Assembly: GCA_003550325.1 (NCBI GenBank)
Contig: QKWP01000036.1
Location: 156,437-220,436 of the forward strand
DNA length: 64,000 nucleotides
Direction of reading: 5' to 3'
Source: Gigaspora rosea
Taxonomy: Eukaryota; Glomeromycota; Glomeromycetes; Diversisporales; Gigasporaceae
A program made the position numbers and the translations under genes. Below, piece by piece: positions 1 through 11,814 of the stretch; position 1 is the first letter of the stretch; each line of letters begins with the position of its first letter. The notes under the pieces are model-generated. The model was given only the letters and a program-made list of their open reading frames with translations, did no database searches and was not told the DNA's origin.

Positions 1-28
1 GGTTCCTCTCAGTAAGTAAATCAAGCTA

Positions 29-2307
29 ATGGCAGGTGTGTTATACACAAGACAGCGTGTGTATAGCGAAAAACCTGCCTTCGATCCTGACGAATTCAAT
101 AAAATGCTTGAAGAAAATAAACCGTTATTGAAAGGTTTTTTCGATCAATTAGTAGCTGGAACTAACCTGAAAGCAAGGAGCAACATGACTAACGAAAAAA
201 ATAAGAAACGACTAGTTTCTTTTTGTTATTTTTTAGCAGGTCTTAATAATAAATTTATTAATGGAGTTAAAGCAGAGGTTGGATATTTATTAGATGCGTC
301 TGGGGCATCGTCATCAGCAATAGAAACCTTAGCAGATGCTGGCTTAATGGTACGACGTGAGATAATTGCACGACATAAAGCCCAACATACGAAAACGCAG
401 ACAATGATAGTAGGAAATTTTTTGACAGATAATGTAAGTAATAAATAAATATATTAATAAGTTTTTTTGTTTTTTTTTTTTTTGCTTAATGCAACTTTAT
501 TAAATCATAATATATTAATTACTATAATTTTCATTAGGATAGAAAATTAATCGTACTTAATATAGATAATTTCCACAACATACATGAATACAGTCGTAGC
601 GATTCAACACTAACACATAACACCCTCCACTTTATTACTGTATTGCTCAAAGCCTTGCCAAATACAGCGTCGATTCCGAATATTGAAGAAAGAAGCATTC
701 ATAATAAAAGGGGTATTGATGCAAATATAATTATTGAAAATTCACACTTGTTTTTTTCCTTATTTATGGCATAGTTATACGGTGCAAAGATCAGCTTTTG
801 TTGATTTGATATCTGTACCTGAGACACACGAAGAGCGAGTTGAACATCTCTTGGTTCATAGTTATGATAACAGAATTGAACAATGTAGAGAAGATCGAAG
901 CATGGATAATACTAAGCTTGTCGAGTTAAAAGTAGGGCTCCTTCATTTACTAGAAGACTATATAGATGCACTCCAAAGTCTGACAAACATAGGTGAAGCA
1001 AGAACTTATTTGGAGAATCAAATTTTGGTAGCACCTATGGATTATCCTGGGCAGCTTAATGTACGACGTGCTGTTAACCACAGGATTAAGCGTGGAGATT
1101 CTTCTGGTATACCACGGCAAGTTCTTCATATTGTGCCAATGATTGGGCCTCTACATGTATCCTTAAATAGTCGTGAATCTGTTTTTCTTTTTAATTATGA
1201 TTTTTTGATAAACTTTTTCATGTTATTTATGGAAGTGGGAAGGGTTTGGCACAAAAGCCAAAACCTTACAAAATTAATCTTTTGTTAGAAATAGCATTTA
1301 AAGGCTGGTCACAAATTCGTTTAACCGTTTTACAGAAATTTGAGCAGTCGAAAGATCCTGAAGCCAGATACCTAATTAATCTTCTGGATAATTTTATTCC
1401 ACTGGTCCTGGACTTCTATCCCATTATATTTCACAGTGGAAATTGGCCGGTTTATCGAGAAGCAATGTTTCGCATTTGGTGTATTTTTTATCAATACCAG
1501 CGAAAAAATTACAACAAGCTTCCACTAGCCTTTCTGAGCGATGTGTTTTATTGGAATAGTATTAATCATCCTATTGCTCGGACACTTACTAACTCTCTCC
1601 ATGTATTTAACGATTATTATGTAGAAAATTTTCATAGTTCAATTCGACGTTGAGTCCAACCATCCAATACAGCAGATCAAATTATTCGAGAGGCACAGAT
1701 AATTGATCTAATGCATAACAATAATACTTTTGTGGAAAATTTTTCTAATAATTATAATATTATTTATTCAGCGAAGCAGTTAGAGTTCCTTGAAAAAAAA
1801 ACTGCTGTATTTTTGCTAAAACTTTTTACAAGTGTTTATAACAATATAGGCCAATCGGTTGCAACAAACTCAAAATATAGTTTTCCATCGCTCGGATATA
1901 GCATTGATGTTAAGGCATTGCCAATGGGTTGGAACACTATGCATCCTCCACGAACTGATAAATACTGTGATTTGGAGAACTGTACAAGGACGGATGAGGT
2001 AGGATTTATACTTATTTGTGGTCATGCTTATCATTTCGAATGTTTGTTGTTTAGGTTAGGTAGCCAGTGTAAGTATTGCAAGGATTATCTTATAAGTGGA
2101 ATCGAGAAAAATTGTAAGGCTTATGATGAGAGTGTAAACTCGACTGAAAAAGCAACAAAAGTCGTAGACAAAGGTAACTCGAACGTTCCTGAAACAACAG
2201 AAACTACTACGCATACCAGTGCAGTTGAAGTTGATAATGTGGTTTTAAATAGTAATATAGATCAGTTATATAGTAATGCTATGAATAATTTTAGAGCCGC
2301 GTTGTAA
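29..2307 (+). pseudogene. broken RING-ended transposase-like gene
   Basis: Exon 1 begins at the ATG at 29 (MAGVLYTRQR) and ends at 433 before a GTAAGT donor; the intron is 434-537 and exon 2 opens with DRKLIVLNIDNFHNIHEY. Reading then continues in a second frame from about 750 (LWHSYTVQRSAFVDLISV) and a third from about 1230 (AQKPKPYKINLLLE) to VENFHSSIRR, where a TGA stops it at 1651-1653. The same frame resumes and ends at 2305 after a RING-H2-like block at about 1966-2093 (CDLENC, ICGHAYHFEC, CKYC). The conserved NIDNFHNIH and VENFHS motifs resemble the acidic motifs of DDE-type transposases; I infer a transposon-derived, multicopy fungal family rather than a single-copy host gene. Two frame switches plus one stop point to a pseudogene, although an unrecognised intron could explain one switch. 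The exact family name is not known to me. Confidence 0.6.
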
Positions 2308-2430
2308 TCTAAATAATTAATAAAATTTTATTTAAAAAATTTTTTTCGTTGCCATTGTTATAAAACATTCACAATTCTATTAATAATAACTAAAAAAAAA
2401 AACAATAATAAATACAATTTTAATTATTAC

Positions 2431-2583
2431 CCCCTATGATTAATTTTTGTTTGATTGCGATCGCGATTACTAAAGCCAGCAAATTTATCATGGGTGTCAA
2501 GCTCAGGTTTATGATAAATTAGCTGGTTTTAACAATCGCGATCGCAATCACAATCTTTTAATCATAAAAAAATTAATCATGGG
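2431..2583. repeat. MITE-like inverted repeat
   Basis: Two arms of about 60 bp face each other. Both carry the palindrome GATTGCGATCGCGAT and the flanks CCCCTATGATTAATTTTT / AAAAATTAATCATGGG. The spacer is short, so the whole unit folds into one hairpin. No clear target duplication was found. It lies just past the 3' end of the RING-ended gene. Confidence 0.7.
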
Positions 2584-3085
2584 ATTCACAAACCGCAATA
2601 AAATTTTATTTTAATTGCAATAAAAATTATAATCGATAATTCAAAATTCGTGATCCTGATTGGATGAATTCCAATGTCACGGTATGAAATGATCTACAAA
2701 ATTAGCCAATCGGAATGAAAGCCCTCTATGCTTGATAATCGACAATCAAATACCAGGAACGGAGTTTTCCGTAAGTGAAAATGGAGAGTATGGTGTACAT
2801 GAAGGTTCATGATGTTTGTCCACAAAATCTGCACTTGGTTGGATGCCTGTTTTCTATATATGTAAACACGGATAATTTTGGACTTAAAGATTTAATCAGG
2901 GCGACCATTTAAATTAACTTCTTGTGAACAAATGTAGCATGTCTTTGACAAATCCTATATTATGATTAAAATGCTTTCTTTTCTGTTTTTACCTCAGCGA
3001 ATTCCAATGCACTTGTGGCTTTTGAAACAAAACTTAATGCCGAAGAAATAGCGGATCTTTTAATAATTTTAATGACACGAATAGT
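2584..3085. other. non-coding, nothing recognised
   Basis: No plausible reading frame, RNA gene or repeat pair was found between the hairpin element and the start of the duplicated segment. Confidence 0.5.
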
Positions 3086-3802
3086 ATTGTGAAAATTTTA
3101 AACCAATATCTAAACGACATCAAGCAAAGGTCGTGGAAATATGAACTTTGTAACATCGATTATTGTTGACGAAGTTTTCGGATTTGAAGATATTAATAAT
3201 GAGCTTTGAAAAAATTACACAATAAATGTAATGCGTTAATTATAAAAAGATAATACTGTAATGCTTAATAAATTTCTTAAAATTACGGTTTTTAATTTCA
3301 ACAATATAAACAATGTCAATAAGCCTACAGTATCATGGCATTACTATTTTGTCAATAGCTATAACTAGCTATTTTAACTACGATATATGTTAGAATAAGT
3401 TTTATAATTTATAAAACCCAAAACATAGTAACGATAAAAAGTTATGTCTGCATCACTAGCATCACTAGTTTACATAACAATATCCCAAAATTGAAAATTT
3501 AATTCCGCAATACATATCATCAATCTTAAATAAGCTCGATTTCATCCTGCGTTATAGCATAAAAAAGCTCGATTCATAGTGTACAAATATTTAATTGAGA
3601 ATTTTTTATAATTTCAATTAAGAAAAAAAAAATTCAATTAGGGATTTTATATTAAATAACTTGAAAAGTATACAGCGTACTTTACATCGATATTAAATAT
3701 ACATGTTCAAGTGATTCAGTATATAAGTTTTATAATATTAATGTAAATTAATAATAAATGAAATATTAACTTAGTAAAATATTCAAGTATCTAAGCAGGA
3801 AA

Positions 3803-5030
3803 TCACTGAAAATTCAAACTAGAAACGTTTAATTTAGCAAACCCAATCTTATGGTTCAATGAATAATAAACGCTGTATACATTTTTTAAAAAGGTGGTAC
3901 CAAGGATCCATTCATTATTCTCTAAAAATTATATAAATACCTGTAATGCCACCTATTATCATTCCATGGCATTTTTGTCGATTTCTTAATTGTCGAACGC
4001 TTATCAAATCTCTCTGATCAATACCCCAATCAACACCGCCGATTTTTATTTTAACCTTAAGTTCACTTCCACAAGGTATTCTGAATATTCCATCATTCTC
4101 AGTTGCATTAGGGATTTGCTGATAAATTTTGTGGACATCGTCGAATGGTACAATTATTGGAGATAGTCCTGAAACAATTCTCCCAATCCGACGTTGAAAG
4201 CTTAACGAATTATTATTAATAGTGAAGCCATCGATAAAAATTGTCCAATAATACTGACCAGCAGTAATTGCAATTTGTGTATAGACAAGTTCACCAGTGT
4301 ATTTATTTGGATCAATTCCACCAATAGTTAATTCACTCTCCGTTTGATCTGCATGCCTTCCAATCTTTAACGAGAATATTTGATTTGGATCAAGAAAATC
4401 TTCTCCAAGGTTATCAACAAAATTCTCTTCATGTGGTGTTATCAAGACATCGTCTTCCGGGGCTAAACCGATTATACCATCAAATTCATCGAATTCAAAC
4501 CTTTTGGGAAATACACTAACTAATCCAAAATGTAAGCCAGTAGTATTAATGCCTGAAATATATCCACTAACATTCATAGAAGTAGTAGTACCCCTTATTC
4601 CAAATACATTTCCACCGAGATAATCATAACCAAAAGATTTATTAGTTGTTTTAAAAGATGTATCATTTATTGGATTATATTTAGCTTTATTTTCGCATCC
4701 AGCAGAAGTACAATTTATAGAGGGAATTAAAACATCCCCAAATCCGGTATCAATCATTACATTGAATTTTTGTTCGTGTTTACCGAAAGTAATTTCACAG
4801 AAATACGCATCGTCATTACTAAATTCATTGGCTAAAGACACGTCAGTAGATCGTTTTATATTTGTAGCAGCGTATGACCCTGAAGCATAATGTAATATAA
4901 GCGAATTAGAAATTGATTTCTTCTTTAGTGGAATTGTGTATGTTTTAGGTGATTTAGGTGATTTAGGAGGTAACGCGTTAACAAGTAGTAAAATTGAAGT
5001 TATAAAAACTAATATATGCAAAATGTACAT
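3803..5030 (-). pseudogene. pepsin-like aspartyl protease, copy A, active site lost
   Basis: The first exon (5030-3941) encodes a hydrophobic signal-like start MYILHILVFITSILLLVNA, a Pro/Ser/Lys propeptide with a KR dibasic site at about residues 58-60, and an A1-family protease body. The first catalytic motif is present (VMIDTGFGDVLIP), as is a flap-like YDYLGGNVFG. The second motif, normally DSG or DTG, reads RIVSGLSPIIVP, so the second catalytic Asp is absent. The last exon (3921-3803) encodes NNEWILGTTFLKNVYSV and KIGFAK, the usual C-terminal strands. The two exons are separated by only 19 nt. If that is spliced the product is 402 aa; if not, it stops at 371 aa. It is a secreted pseudoprotease at best. 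Its paralogue at 21910-23165 is more damaged. Confidence 0.75.
3922..3940 (-). other. 19-nt GT..AG remnant of an intron
   Basis: On the minus strand the sequence GTATTTATATAATTTTTAG starts exactly at the exon 1 donor and ends at the acceptor. In copy B the same intron is 92 nt (22067-21976), with the same GTATTTATATAATTTT start and TAG end. Copy A has therefore lost most of the intron interior. Nineteen nt is below any intron length I would expect a fungal spliceosome to remove. Confidence 0.8.
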
Positions 5031-5739
5031 GATGATTTAAGGTATATAATAGATTTTTTAAATTTTATAGATATATGAGTGATTGATTCTATCTAAAACG
5101 ATTTTTTTTTATTTCAGAGGCTAGGAAAGCTAGAAATGTTAATTGCATGATTTTTTTAATACTGCATTGTATTAATATAAAATATTTTTAAGTAGATTTG
5201 AAAGGTAAAAAAAAAAAACAAATCTTAAAACAAATAAACTTATAATAAATAAAATCAGAATTATAGCAGTTTTCAAAAATATGTGAACAGCAATTTCGTT
5301 ATACACTTGTGGGAAATCGGAGAATTTGAAAATATGGATTAGTAAAAATTAAAATTCCGATTAGAACGGGTCTTGAAAATTCTGGAAATCCTGGAAATAT
5401 CGTGAATTTCCCATGATATGGTGATCTGTGGCCGTTCACACCTTTTTGAAAACAGCTATAATATAAAATTTCTATAATGTGTAAAAGAATTTTATACATA
5501 TAAAATTTAATTTTGTAGAGCTAATTTTTCTGATTCTAACGATAGTTAAATCATTACAATCGGTCCAGTAGATTGTGAGATATGACCTTAATTTTTTACT
5601 GTTATTTTTCTTAATACAAGAAAAGTACGGCATTCCACTACTATATATAAAGCGAATAGTGATACTGCGCTACATTTGACTATAAAATATTTACCTTCAA
5701 CTGTGGACTACTCCTTAATAATCGTCCATGAAATAATTT
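5031..5739. other. 5' flank of protease copy A
   Basis: AT-rich promoter-side DNA, shared with copy B at about 23166-23660. It holds no convincing gene; short open frames here have no recognisable content. Confidence 0.5.
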
Positions 5740-6325
5740 AAACGAAAATCATTGCACGCATGCGACATATTTATTATTGGAATCACCTGACCGTCATGGC
5801 CAGATATTGAACTTTATTAATCAAATTTTTATTGATGATATGCAGCAGTAGCGTACATCGGTGCGATTGATGCACTAGCTGAGACCGGCTATGCTCCCGG
5901 AAATAGCAACCACAATTTGCGCCGGGTATAACCGTCATCAGCGTCATTTGTAATATGTATCATCAGCCGGTGGTCTCCCACACTGCAAAAAGCAGGCCGA
6001 CTGGACATGAAGTTTAAAGAAATGATAAAATGGCAGGATTCCCCTGGGTGGGGGGGCTGGGTGCGAATTCGTTATCGCAATTGCGAGTTATCTGATCGTG
6101 TACGGGCCTCATCCTGATATATAATAAAATATCAATTAGTAAACATTTAATAATTCCGATTAAGGCAGTTAATTGAATGACTCTTATCTTGCATGTGCTA
6201 TCCAGGTTTCTTCTTTCATACTAACAACCGCCGAACCGGTTGCTGACCAGTTGCCCGTTTTTGGCAACTAGCAGGCTTGTCTCTGCTTAGCCCGATTTTC
6301 GATCTGTTGACTTACGTCAACTTGA
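5740..6325. other. GC-richer block present only in copy A
   Basis: Between the two blocks shared with copy B lies about 585 bp absent from B. Roughly 5760-6110 is clearly richer in G and C than its surroundings and includes a G7 run near 6051. No frame stays open and no domain was recognised. It could be a decayed exon, or an insertion after the duplication; a deletion in B is equally possible. Confidence 0.5.
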
Positions 6326-6333
6326 AGGATTTT

Positions 6334-6718
6334 AGTGAGTTAGTGATGTCCAAAAAATTTTGCAGGCACGTGCCTTTTTTGTGTCGCAAACCAATTGAAT
6401 TTTAGGATCAGGTGTAACGTAAAAATCGCGCTTTTTATGATTTTTCATAAAAAATCACTAATAACTTTAAAGTTCGTCTATGAAATCGTCTACTGCGCAT
6501 TAACAAAAAAAATTCCTTGCAAAATTTTGGTATGGGTAGCATCTAACCAAGCGTCTAACCCAAACCCTAACCACTCGACTTATTACTTTAATTCTTTCGC
6601 TTTATTCGTTTGTTTTGATTGTTTTGATTTTCACGTTACACCTGATCTCAAATTTGATTGGTTTGTGGCACAAAAAAATCACGTGCCTGCAAAATTTTTT
6701 GGACACCACTAACTTACT
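6334..6718. mobile_element. hAT-like MITE with 8-bp target duplication
   Basis: The 385-bp element has inverted termini of about 85 bp (AGTGAGTTAGTGATGTCC / GGACACCACTAACTTACT). It is flanked by AGGATTTT and AGGATTTA. Copy B has the empty site AGGATTTA near 23675. The interior, read on the minus strand, holds the shared core (GTATGGGTAG side, TTTTGCAAGGAATTTTTT) and the telomere-like CCCTAACC at about 6564. An 8-bp duplication suggests the hAT superfamily. Confidence 0.85.
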
Positions 6719-6726
6719 AGGATTTA

Positions 6727-8480
6727 CTGATTACGCCGGTTATAAACTTCACATGTTGATTGGCCCATTAAGTAAGATTTTCAAAATTTTATCGATCAAT
6801 TTATTCAATTGTCCAGTCGGAACATAAACTATATAAAAAACTGATAAGTAACTGATAAGCGAATATCACTTTTTTAATCTTAATAGCCACGCTAAATCTT
6901 ACATATGATTGGTTTAAAAATTTTTTATTCATAATAAAAACTGCGGAAATTGCCATACAAATTATAGTAATTAATATCTTAATTATTACGCTTTGCAAAA
7001 ATGTGTGACCTCTGCAGATCATGATGTCATGTAAAATCACGGGAAATCAGGAGATTTTTCAATTCTAAGAGAATTTTACTGATTTCCAATAAAGATGCGT
7101 TAAATGTAGTTTCTATAAATTGATTACTAATCAATTCATGAAGTCAAAATTACGTATCAATATAAAATATTACAATGCTTTTTAGATCTTCAAAATATGT
7201 ACTTCGATACTATATTTTATTAGCATGCCTCCTGTATAGTAAAGGCTTGAAGTGGCGTATTATTTATCTACATTATGATGGCTATTCATTATCTTAATAA
7301 GAAACTATTACACCAAGAGCACAAGGAAAAACTGAAAGTTTCTCTTGTACTTAGTGAGTAATTATAAAGTACTATTTTTTTGACGAACATAATCTATTTG
7401 CTCTTTCACCCAATTAGGATTAACCTCTATGTGGCGCATCAGATAAGTTGCAATTGCATATGTTTTGCTGTAAGTCAATTCCACAATACAAGCATTTTCG
7501 ACGATATTTTAGCTTTGTTTCTTGAACGTCAGCCATTATGACCAAGTATTAAAGGAATAATTATGTAAAAAGAAAGAAAATATGTTTGTCGAAAAAAACA
7601 AATATCAAAATATATGAATGACGTATTTTTTTATATATGATCGCTGATCGAAACTATGATTGAAAGCATAATTTAATATATAAAGTAAATTTGAATTTTT
7701 TATTAAGAATCACAGAGATTTTCCGTCATCACCGTGAAAATCACAGGGTCACACTTTTTTGCAAAGCGCTATAATTTAACAACTCTCTTAAAGTCGTGAA
7801 ACGTGAATTTGCCAAATTTTCTTCCGTTGTTTGATTAGCTAATGTTAACAAAACTATTTTGCGCGAAAAAATAGCTAAATAGGTCAATCAAAAATTTCAC
7901 GAATTTGAAAGCGTTTTGTATAATGGTCTCAAGTTCAAGTGAAGTGCAAGTGCAAGAACAAGAACAATTGTTCTGGAATAGATAAAAAGAAAAAACTTGA
8001 GATTAATACAAAACAAAAAGTGAATATATTAACAAATATTAAGAAAAATTACATTGCATCAAAGGTTTAAATGATTGCTTTCTAAATATTTCCATTTTTC
8101 TAAATTTTTTGGTCGGAATTTTTGCCGCCCAGATTATCTGATAATCATTAGTTCGTAGTTTTAACCAACCAATAAAATCATGGTTATATCTAAAATGTGA
8201 TAAACTAATATAGCAATATAAATAGTCATTATGCTTTAACTTTTTGATTGGTTATAACCCGTGATAAAAATGTTAATACTAAATATATCGATGAGCAAGT
8301 ATGTCGATTTGTAACAAAATTTTTTACGGTGACTTATGACATCATTAGTTACGCCATATATAAAAAATCGGGTTATAAAATAAAGCACAATTGAGACGTA
8401 ACTAGTGATGTAAATAAGCCTGCATTTATACGGTAAATCATGAATCAACCAAATATGGTAGAATAGTACGAAATAAGGGT
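6727..8480. other. intergenic, tail of duplication copy A then unique DNA
   Basis: 6727-7000 and 7781-7830 match copy B. The rest is AT-rich and non-coding as far as I can tell. A short imperfect hairpin lies at about 7300-7365 (AAGTTTCTC arms). Short open frames at 6801-7040 and 8236-8448 show no domain and look like chance. Confidence 0.5.
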
Positions 8481-8490
8481 ATTCTACACC

Positions 8491-8631
8491 CGAAATTATA
8501 GCAGATCAGTACAGTACAAGCCGATTTTTACAATCCATACTGATCAGCTATAATTCTAACCCAAACACTAATATATAAAACACCGGATCAGTGTGGTACA
8601 ATTTCGGTGTACTATACTGATCTGTAATTTC
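8491..8631. repeat. short MITE-like inverted repeat
   Basis: Arms CGAAATTATAGCAGATCAGT and ACTGATCTGTAATTTC face each other across about 90 bp that itself contains further GATCAG motifs. The solo LTR begins 10 bp downstream, and related GATCTGTTATAATCTC sequence follows the LTR at about 9270. The LTR may therefore sit inside a larger member of this family. Confidence 0.55.
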
Positions 8632-8641
8632 CCCATACTAT

Positions 8642-9228
8642 TGTCACAATTCGAAATTGTGACATTAGAAGATTCGAACTTCCCGAGTAATTTACCCCTT
8701 GTAGATAGATCTTCTCTTTATTTAGTATAGATAACTTCACTTCTATTTTTGTATAATTCATTAAATGTTAGTCAAAATTCGTGTAAACTTGATGATTGAC
8801 ATAATCACCCCTTTTTGTAAAATCTTCATAACACGTTAACGTGTTAGCACGTATGCGTGTTAAGGGGCGCGGATTATAAACATTCTCAATAGCACGTCAA
8901 CGTGCTAGGCTTAGTTGTACCGTCACGTAGCGTGTTAAACAACACGTTAACGTGCCAAACAACACATCAACGTGTTGTAAATGTATATAAACGAATGAAT
9001 TTGACTTCAATAAAAATATCGACCACAATCCAATACAATAGAACCCAATACAATACAATAGAATACAAGTAGAGAAGTTCTCTTCGATTTTACTTAAAGA
9101 AAAATAAAGGAAGTAAGCTAGTGTAGTGCTGAAGAGACCTTATTCGAGTAAATCCAAAAACTTATCTCCTAGTAAATATTAGAGTTAAATTGGTAAAACG
9201 TATACGCTCTACCACCTTAATAGTTACA
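8642..9228 (+). mobile_element. solo LTR (LTR retrotransposon fossil)
   Basis: A 587-bp unit starts TGTCACAATT and ends TTACA. It is flanked by CTAT on both sides (ACTAT if the last A is counted in the duplication). Inside are a TATA-like TATATAAACG near 8983, an AATAAA near 9010, and a cluster of ACGTTAACGTG palindromes. No internal domains accompany it, so recombination between two LTRs probably left this one. Family (Gypsy or Copia) cannot be told. The readable target duplication suggests moderate age. Confidence 0.65.
8830..8980. promoter_or_regulatory. cluster of ACGTTAACGTG palindromes in the LTR
   Basis: Five to six near-identical palindromes (AACACGTTAACGTGTT, GCACGTCAACGTGC, AACACATCAACGTGTT and relatives) are spaced over 150 bp just upstream of the LTR TATA-like box. 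This arrangement looks like a transcription-factor binding array, but no factor can be named. Confidence 0.45.
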
Positions 9229-9232
9229 CTAT

Positions 9233-9939
9233 ACATATACAATTCTGATCATCTGGTCATCCGTACCATATTGATCTGTTATAATCTCATGACACTAAGT
9301 ATCGTACTGAAATTTTTTTTTACAGCAAATTACCACAACAATAGTCGGTAAGTTTTGTAACAAAATTTATTACAGTAAATTGTGATAGAAACCATAACTG
9401 TTAATTCCAATACGAACTAACTCAAAACCATATTGCTTTGGGTGTTCGATACACTATAAAAATCAAAACTATATGTGGTATCACAAAATTCTAACAAGAC
9501 AGATTTTTAAATGACTTTTACTGATTAACTAATGGAAACATTTTATATGTAAACATGAGTCACATTTTATTAGATGCACAAGTTGTATCATTTTTTCCTA
9601 AAACTTCAATACAAATCGATTCACGCTCCTTATTACAACGAAATTACAGTCTATTTATTTTTTTCATTACATATGGTATAGTTTATTTTTTTCTAAAAAA
9701 CATTTTAATTACATTTTTATTTGGGTGGCCGGGAAAAGTTTGTAAATAAAATTGATAAGCTTGATCAGTTAAAATGCAAATTTCGCTCTGTAGTTTGATT
9801 CATAGGCACTTACTATTAATCGTCCTGGGATTTCACTTTGTGATTTTATGTCAGTAAAGCTGTACATCTAACTAAACCTGGAGAAGTACGGATTGTCAGA
9901 AATCTCTGATAATTGATTTTTATGATATCACATATAATT
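9233..9939. other. intergenic with one satellite-like unit
   Basis: 9316-9430 matches the diverged satellite at 19040-19640 (GTAAGTTTTGTAACAAAATTT). The rest holds short open frames without recognisable content. Confidence 0.45.
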
Positions 9940-10102
9940 TGTCTGGGGTCTCTATCATTTTCTCGACACACTTTCCCAAAAAATAAAATCCCTACAAATT
10001 GGCCGGAACTAACTCTAACCTTAACCTAATTCGGGCTGACTTGTTGGAATTTTGACATAGTCTAGAAAGTGTTTGTCAGGAAAACAATAGGAACCAGTTT
10101 TT
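9940..10102. repeat. MITE-like inverted repeat
   Basis: Imperfect termini of about 33 bp (GGTCTCTATCATTTTCTCGA and the complement of GAAAACAATAGGAACC) enclose a GC-richer centre with TCTAACCTTAACC. No target duplication was identified. Confidence 0.5.
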
Positions 10103-10189
10103 GTTTTACATAGTGTACTGAGCACCCAATACTGTGTGTTATCACAATAGCTAACAAGTTTTGTAACAAAATTTATTCATCTACATTAG

Positions 10190-10320
10190 AGTTGGGCACT
10201 GAAACCTTTTTTGCTAAATCCGAAAGTTTCAGGTTTCAGATTATATTTTCTGAAACCTTACCGAAACTCCAAAACCTCATCTGAAACCCAAAACCTTATC
10301 TGAAACCTGAAACTATTTAA
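10190..10320. repeat. GAAACC-rich short element
   Basis: About ten GAAACC/GGTTTC motifs in both orientations follow GAGTTGGGCACTGAAACC. Such subterminal motif clusters are typical of hAT-type non-autonomous elements. The ends are not defined. Confidence 0.4.
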
Positions 10321-10367
10321 GATTAAATTTGACTTAGATGAAGAAGAAGGAACTATGTGGGAGGATA

Positions 10368-10564
10368 TAATAGTCTTACCTCTTTATAATCACACTTTTG
10401 GGACCATAGAAACCTTTTTAAAAAAATGTTCTTATAAAGAGGTGTGCTTATATAGAAGTCTTTTGTTATATATTAATTAGTAATTGGGCCTAAATATAGT
10501 GTGATTATAAATAAGTTTTTATATGTGTGATTATATAGTGTGATTATAAAGAGATATGACTGTA
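10368..10564. mobile_element. TA-flanked MITE, pogo-like ends
   Basis: The ends read TAGTCTTACCTCTTTATAAT and the complement of ATTATAAAGAGATATGACTG. The right side is followed by TA. Terminal CAGTC...CTCTTTATAA is typical of pogo/Tigger-type elements. Related ends occur at 11659 and 12756. Confidence 0.6.
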
Positions 10565-10921
10565 GATTTATTAAAATTAATTGATTTAGAAAATAGTATT
10601 TTCAAGATACAGATAATCAAAAATTATAGAAAATTCAGATGATGAAACTGATTTAAATAATATTCTTCAAGTTTTAAATTATAAACCAAGTAAATTAGCA
10701 CAAAAATTCTTGATAATATTGATAAAATTTATTATTATTAAATATTAAATAATTATATTTTTATTAAAATTATCTGTTTATATTATATATATTGAGATTA
10801 TTTCCTTAATTATGTTTTTTTATCAAATTTAATAATATAAAATATTTATTTATATTATGTATTTTATTATTTATTTATTTATTATTAATATATTTCTTAT
10901 TATATGGGCTAAGTGCTGCGA

Positions 10922-11143
10922 AAAGGGACCAAATTGACAAAACAAAAGATCTTTAGAAAATCAATTTTTGTATTGTAAATCTTATAATAACTTATAAGAA
11001 AATGCAAACTTTAAAGGACTACACTGCAAAATTTTATTAATAAAACAACTTATGAGTTTTAAGTAAAAAATAATCCTAATATCATTCTAAAATGATTTTT
11101 ATAAAAAAAATTAATTTTGAAAAATTGTCAATTTGGTCCAAAT
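10922..11143. repeat. small foldback unit
   Basis: GGGACCAAATTGACAAAACA is matched by the inverted TTGTCAATTTGGTCC about 200 bp away. Nothing coding lies between. Confidence 0.5.
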
Positions 11144-11255
11144 TTTATTATTTATATGATTTATTAATTGATGATCCAGATAAGATTTGCAGAATTACTA
11201 TATTGGGATGATAGTAAATTTTGGAGATAAGTACAATATAAATTTTTATTATGTG

Positions 11256-11635
11256 CTGAAATCTGAGTGAAGTCAAATGAAAAGTATTTTTTTATTAAGT
11301 TAACAATACGTGCAGATTAATTGAAGAGCTTGTTGAGACACATATAACAGTGGTTAGATTATCCAAATTGGCCCAGAGGATGGTGAGATATTATTAAAAA
11401 ACAATTGTCTAAAATCTCTATGTAAACAATATTTGGTTATATAGAGATTTTATATAGTTAGCCAATTATTTTTTAATAATATCTCACCATCCACTAGGCT
11501 GATTTGGATGATCTAACTACTGTTTGATGCATCTTGATGAGCTTTACAGCTTTCAATTAATCTGCATGTATTATTAACTTAATAAAAAAAACTTATTATT
11601 TGACTCTGCTTAGATTTCTGCATATAGTTAATATC
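11256..11635. repeat. foldback element with about 150-bp arms
   Basis: The left arm (TGAGTGAAGTCAAATGAAAA onwards) is matched in reverse by the right arm ending near 11635. The arms include CATCACCATCCT-type sequence and TTTTTTAATAATATCTCACC near the loop. Divergence between the arms is moderate. Confidence 0.65.
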
Positions 11636-11814
11636 ATAGAAATTTTGCCCAATTCTACAGTCAGACCTCTCTATAATCACAAGTTGGTTATACCCTATTT
11701 TGGTGATTATATCCTGGTGTGACTATAAATAAATTTCTTGTCATGCACACATGACCAAAGAACAATAAGTAACTTATTTGCATATATTTGAAATACTATT
11801 AAAAAATTTAAAAT

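Larger units (their letters stand above)
3086..7830 (+). repeat. segmental duplication, copy A
   Basis: This segment is repeated in the same orientation at 20939-24035. The match runs from TTGTGAAAATTTTAA near 3088 through the protease gene to about 5735, resumes at AGGATTTACTGATT (6719) and again at CTCTTAAAGTCGTGAAAC (7782). Copy A alone carries 5740-6325 and the MITE at 6334-6718. Copy B alone carries the MITE at 21600-21808. Sequence identity is high but interrupted by many small indels. Confidence 0.9.

Noticed and set aside
9555-9749. 64-codon frame with a hydrophobic middle
   Set aside because: No homologue recognised, no introns or composition shift; expected by chance in AT-rich DNA.
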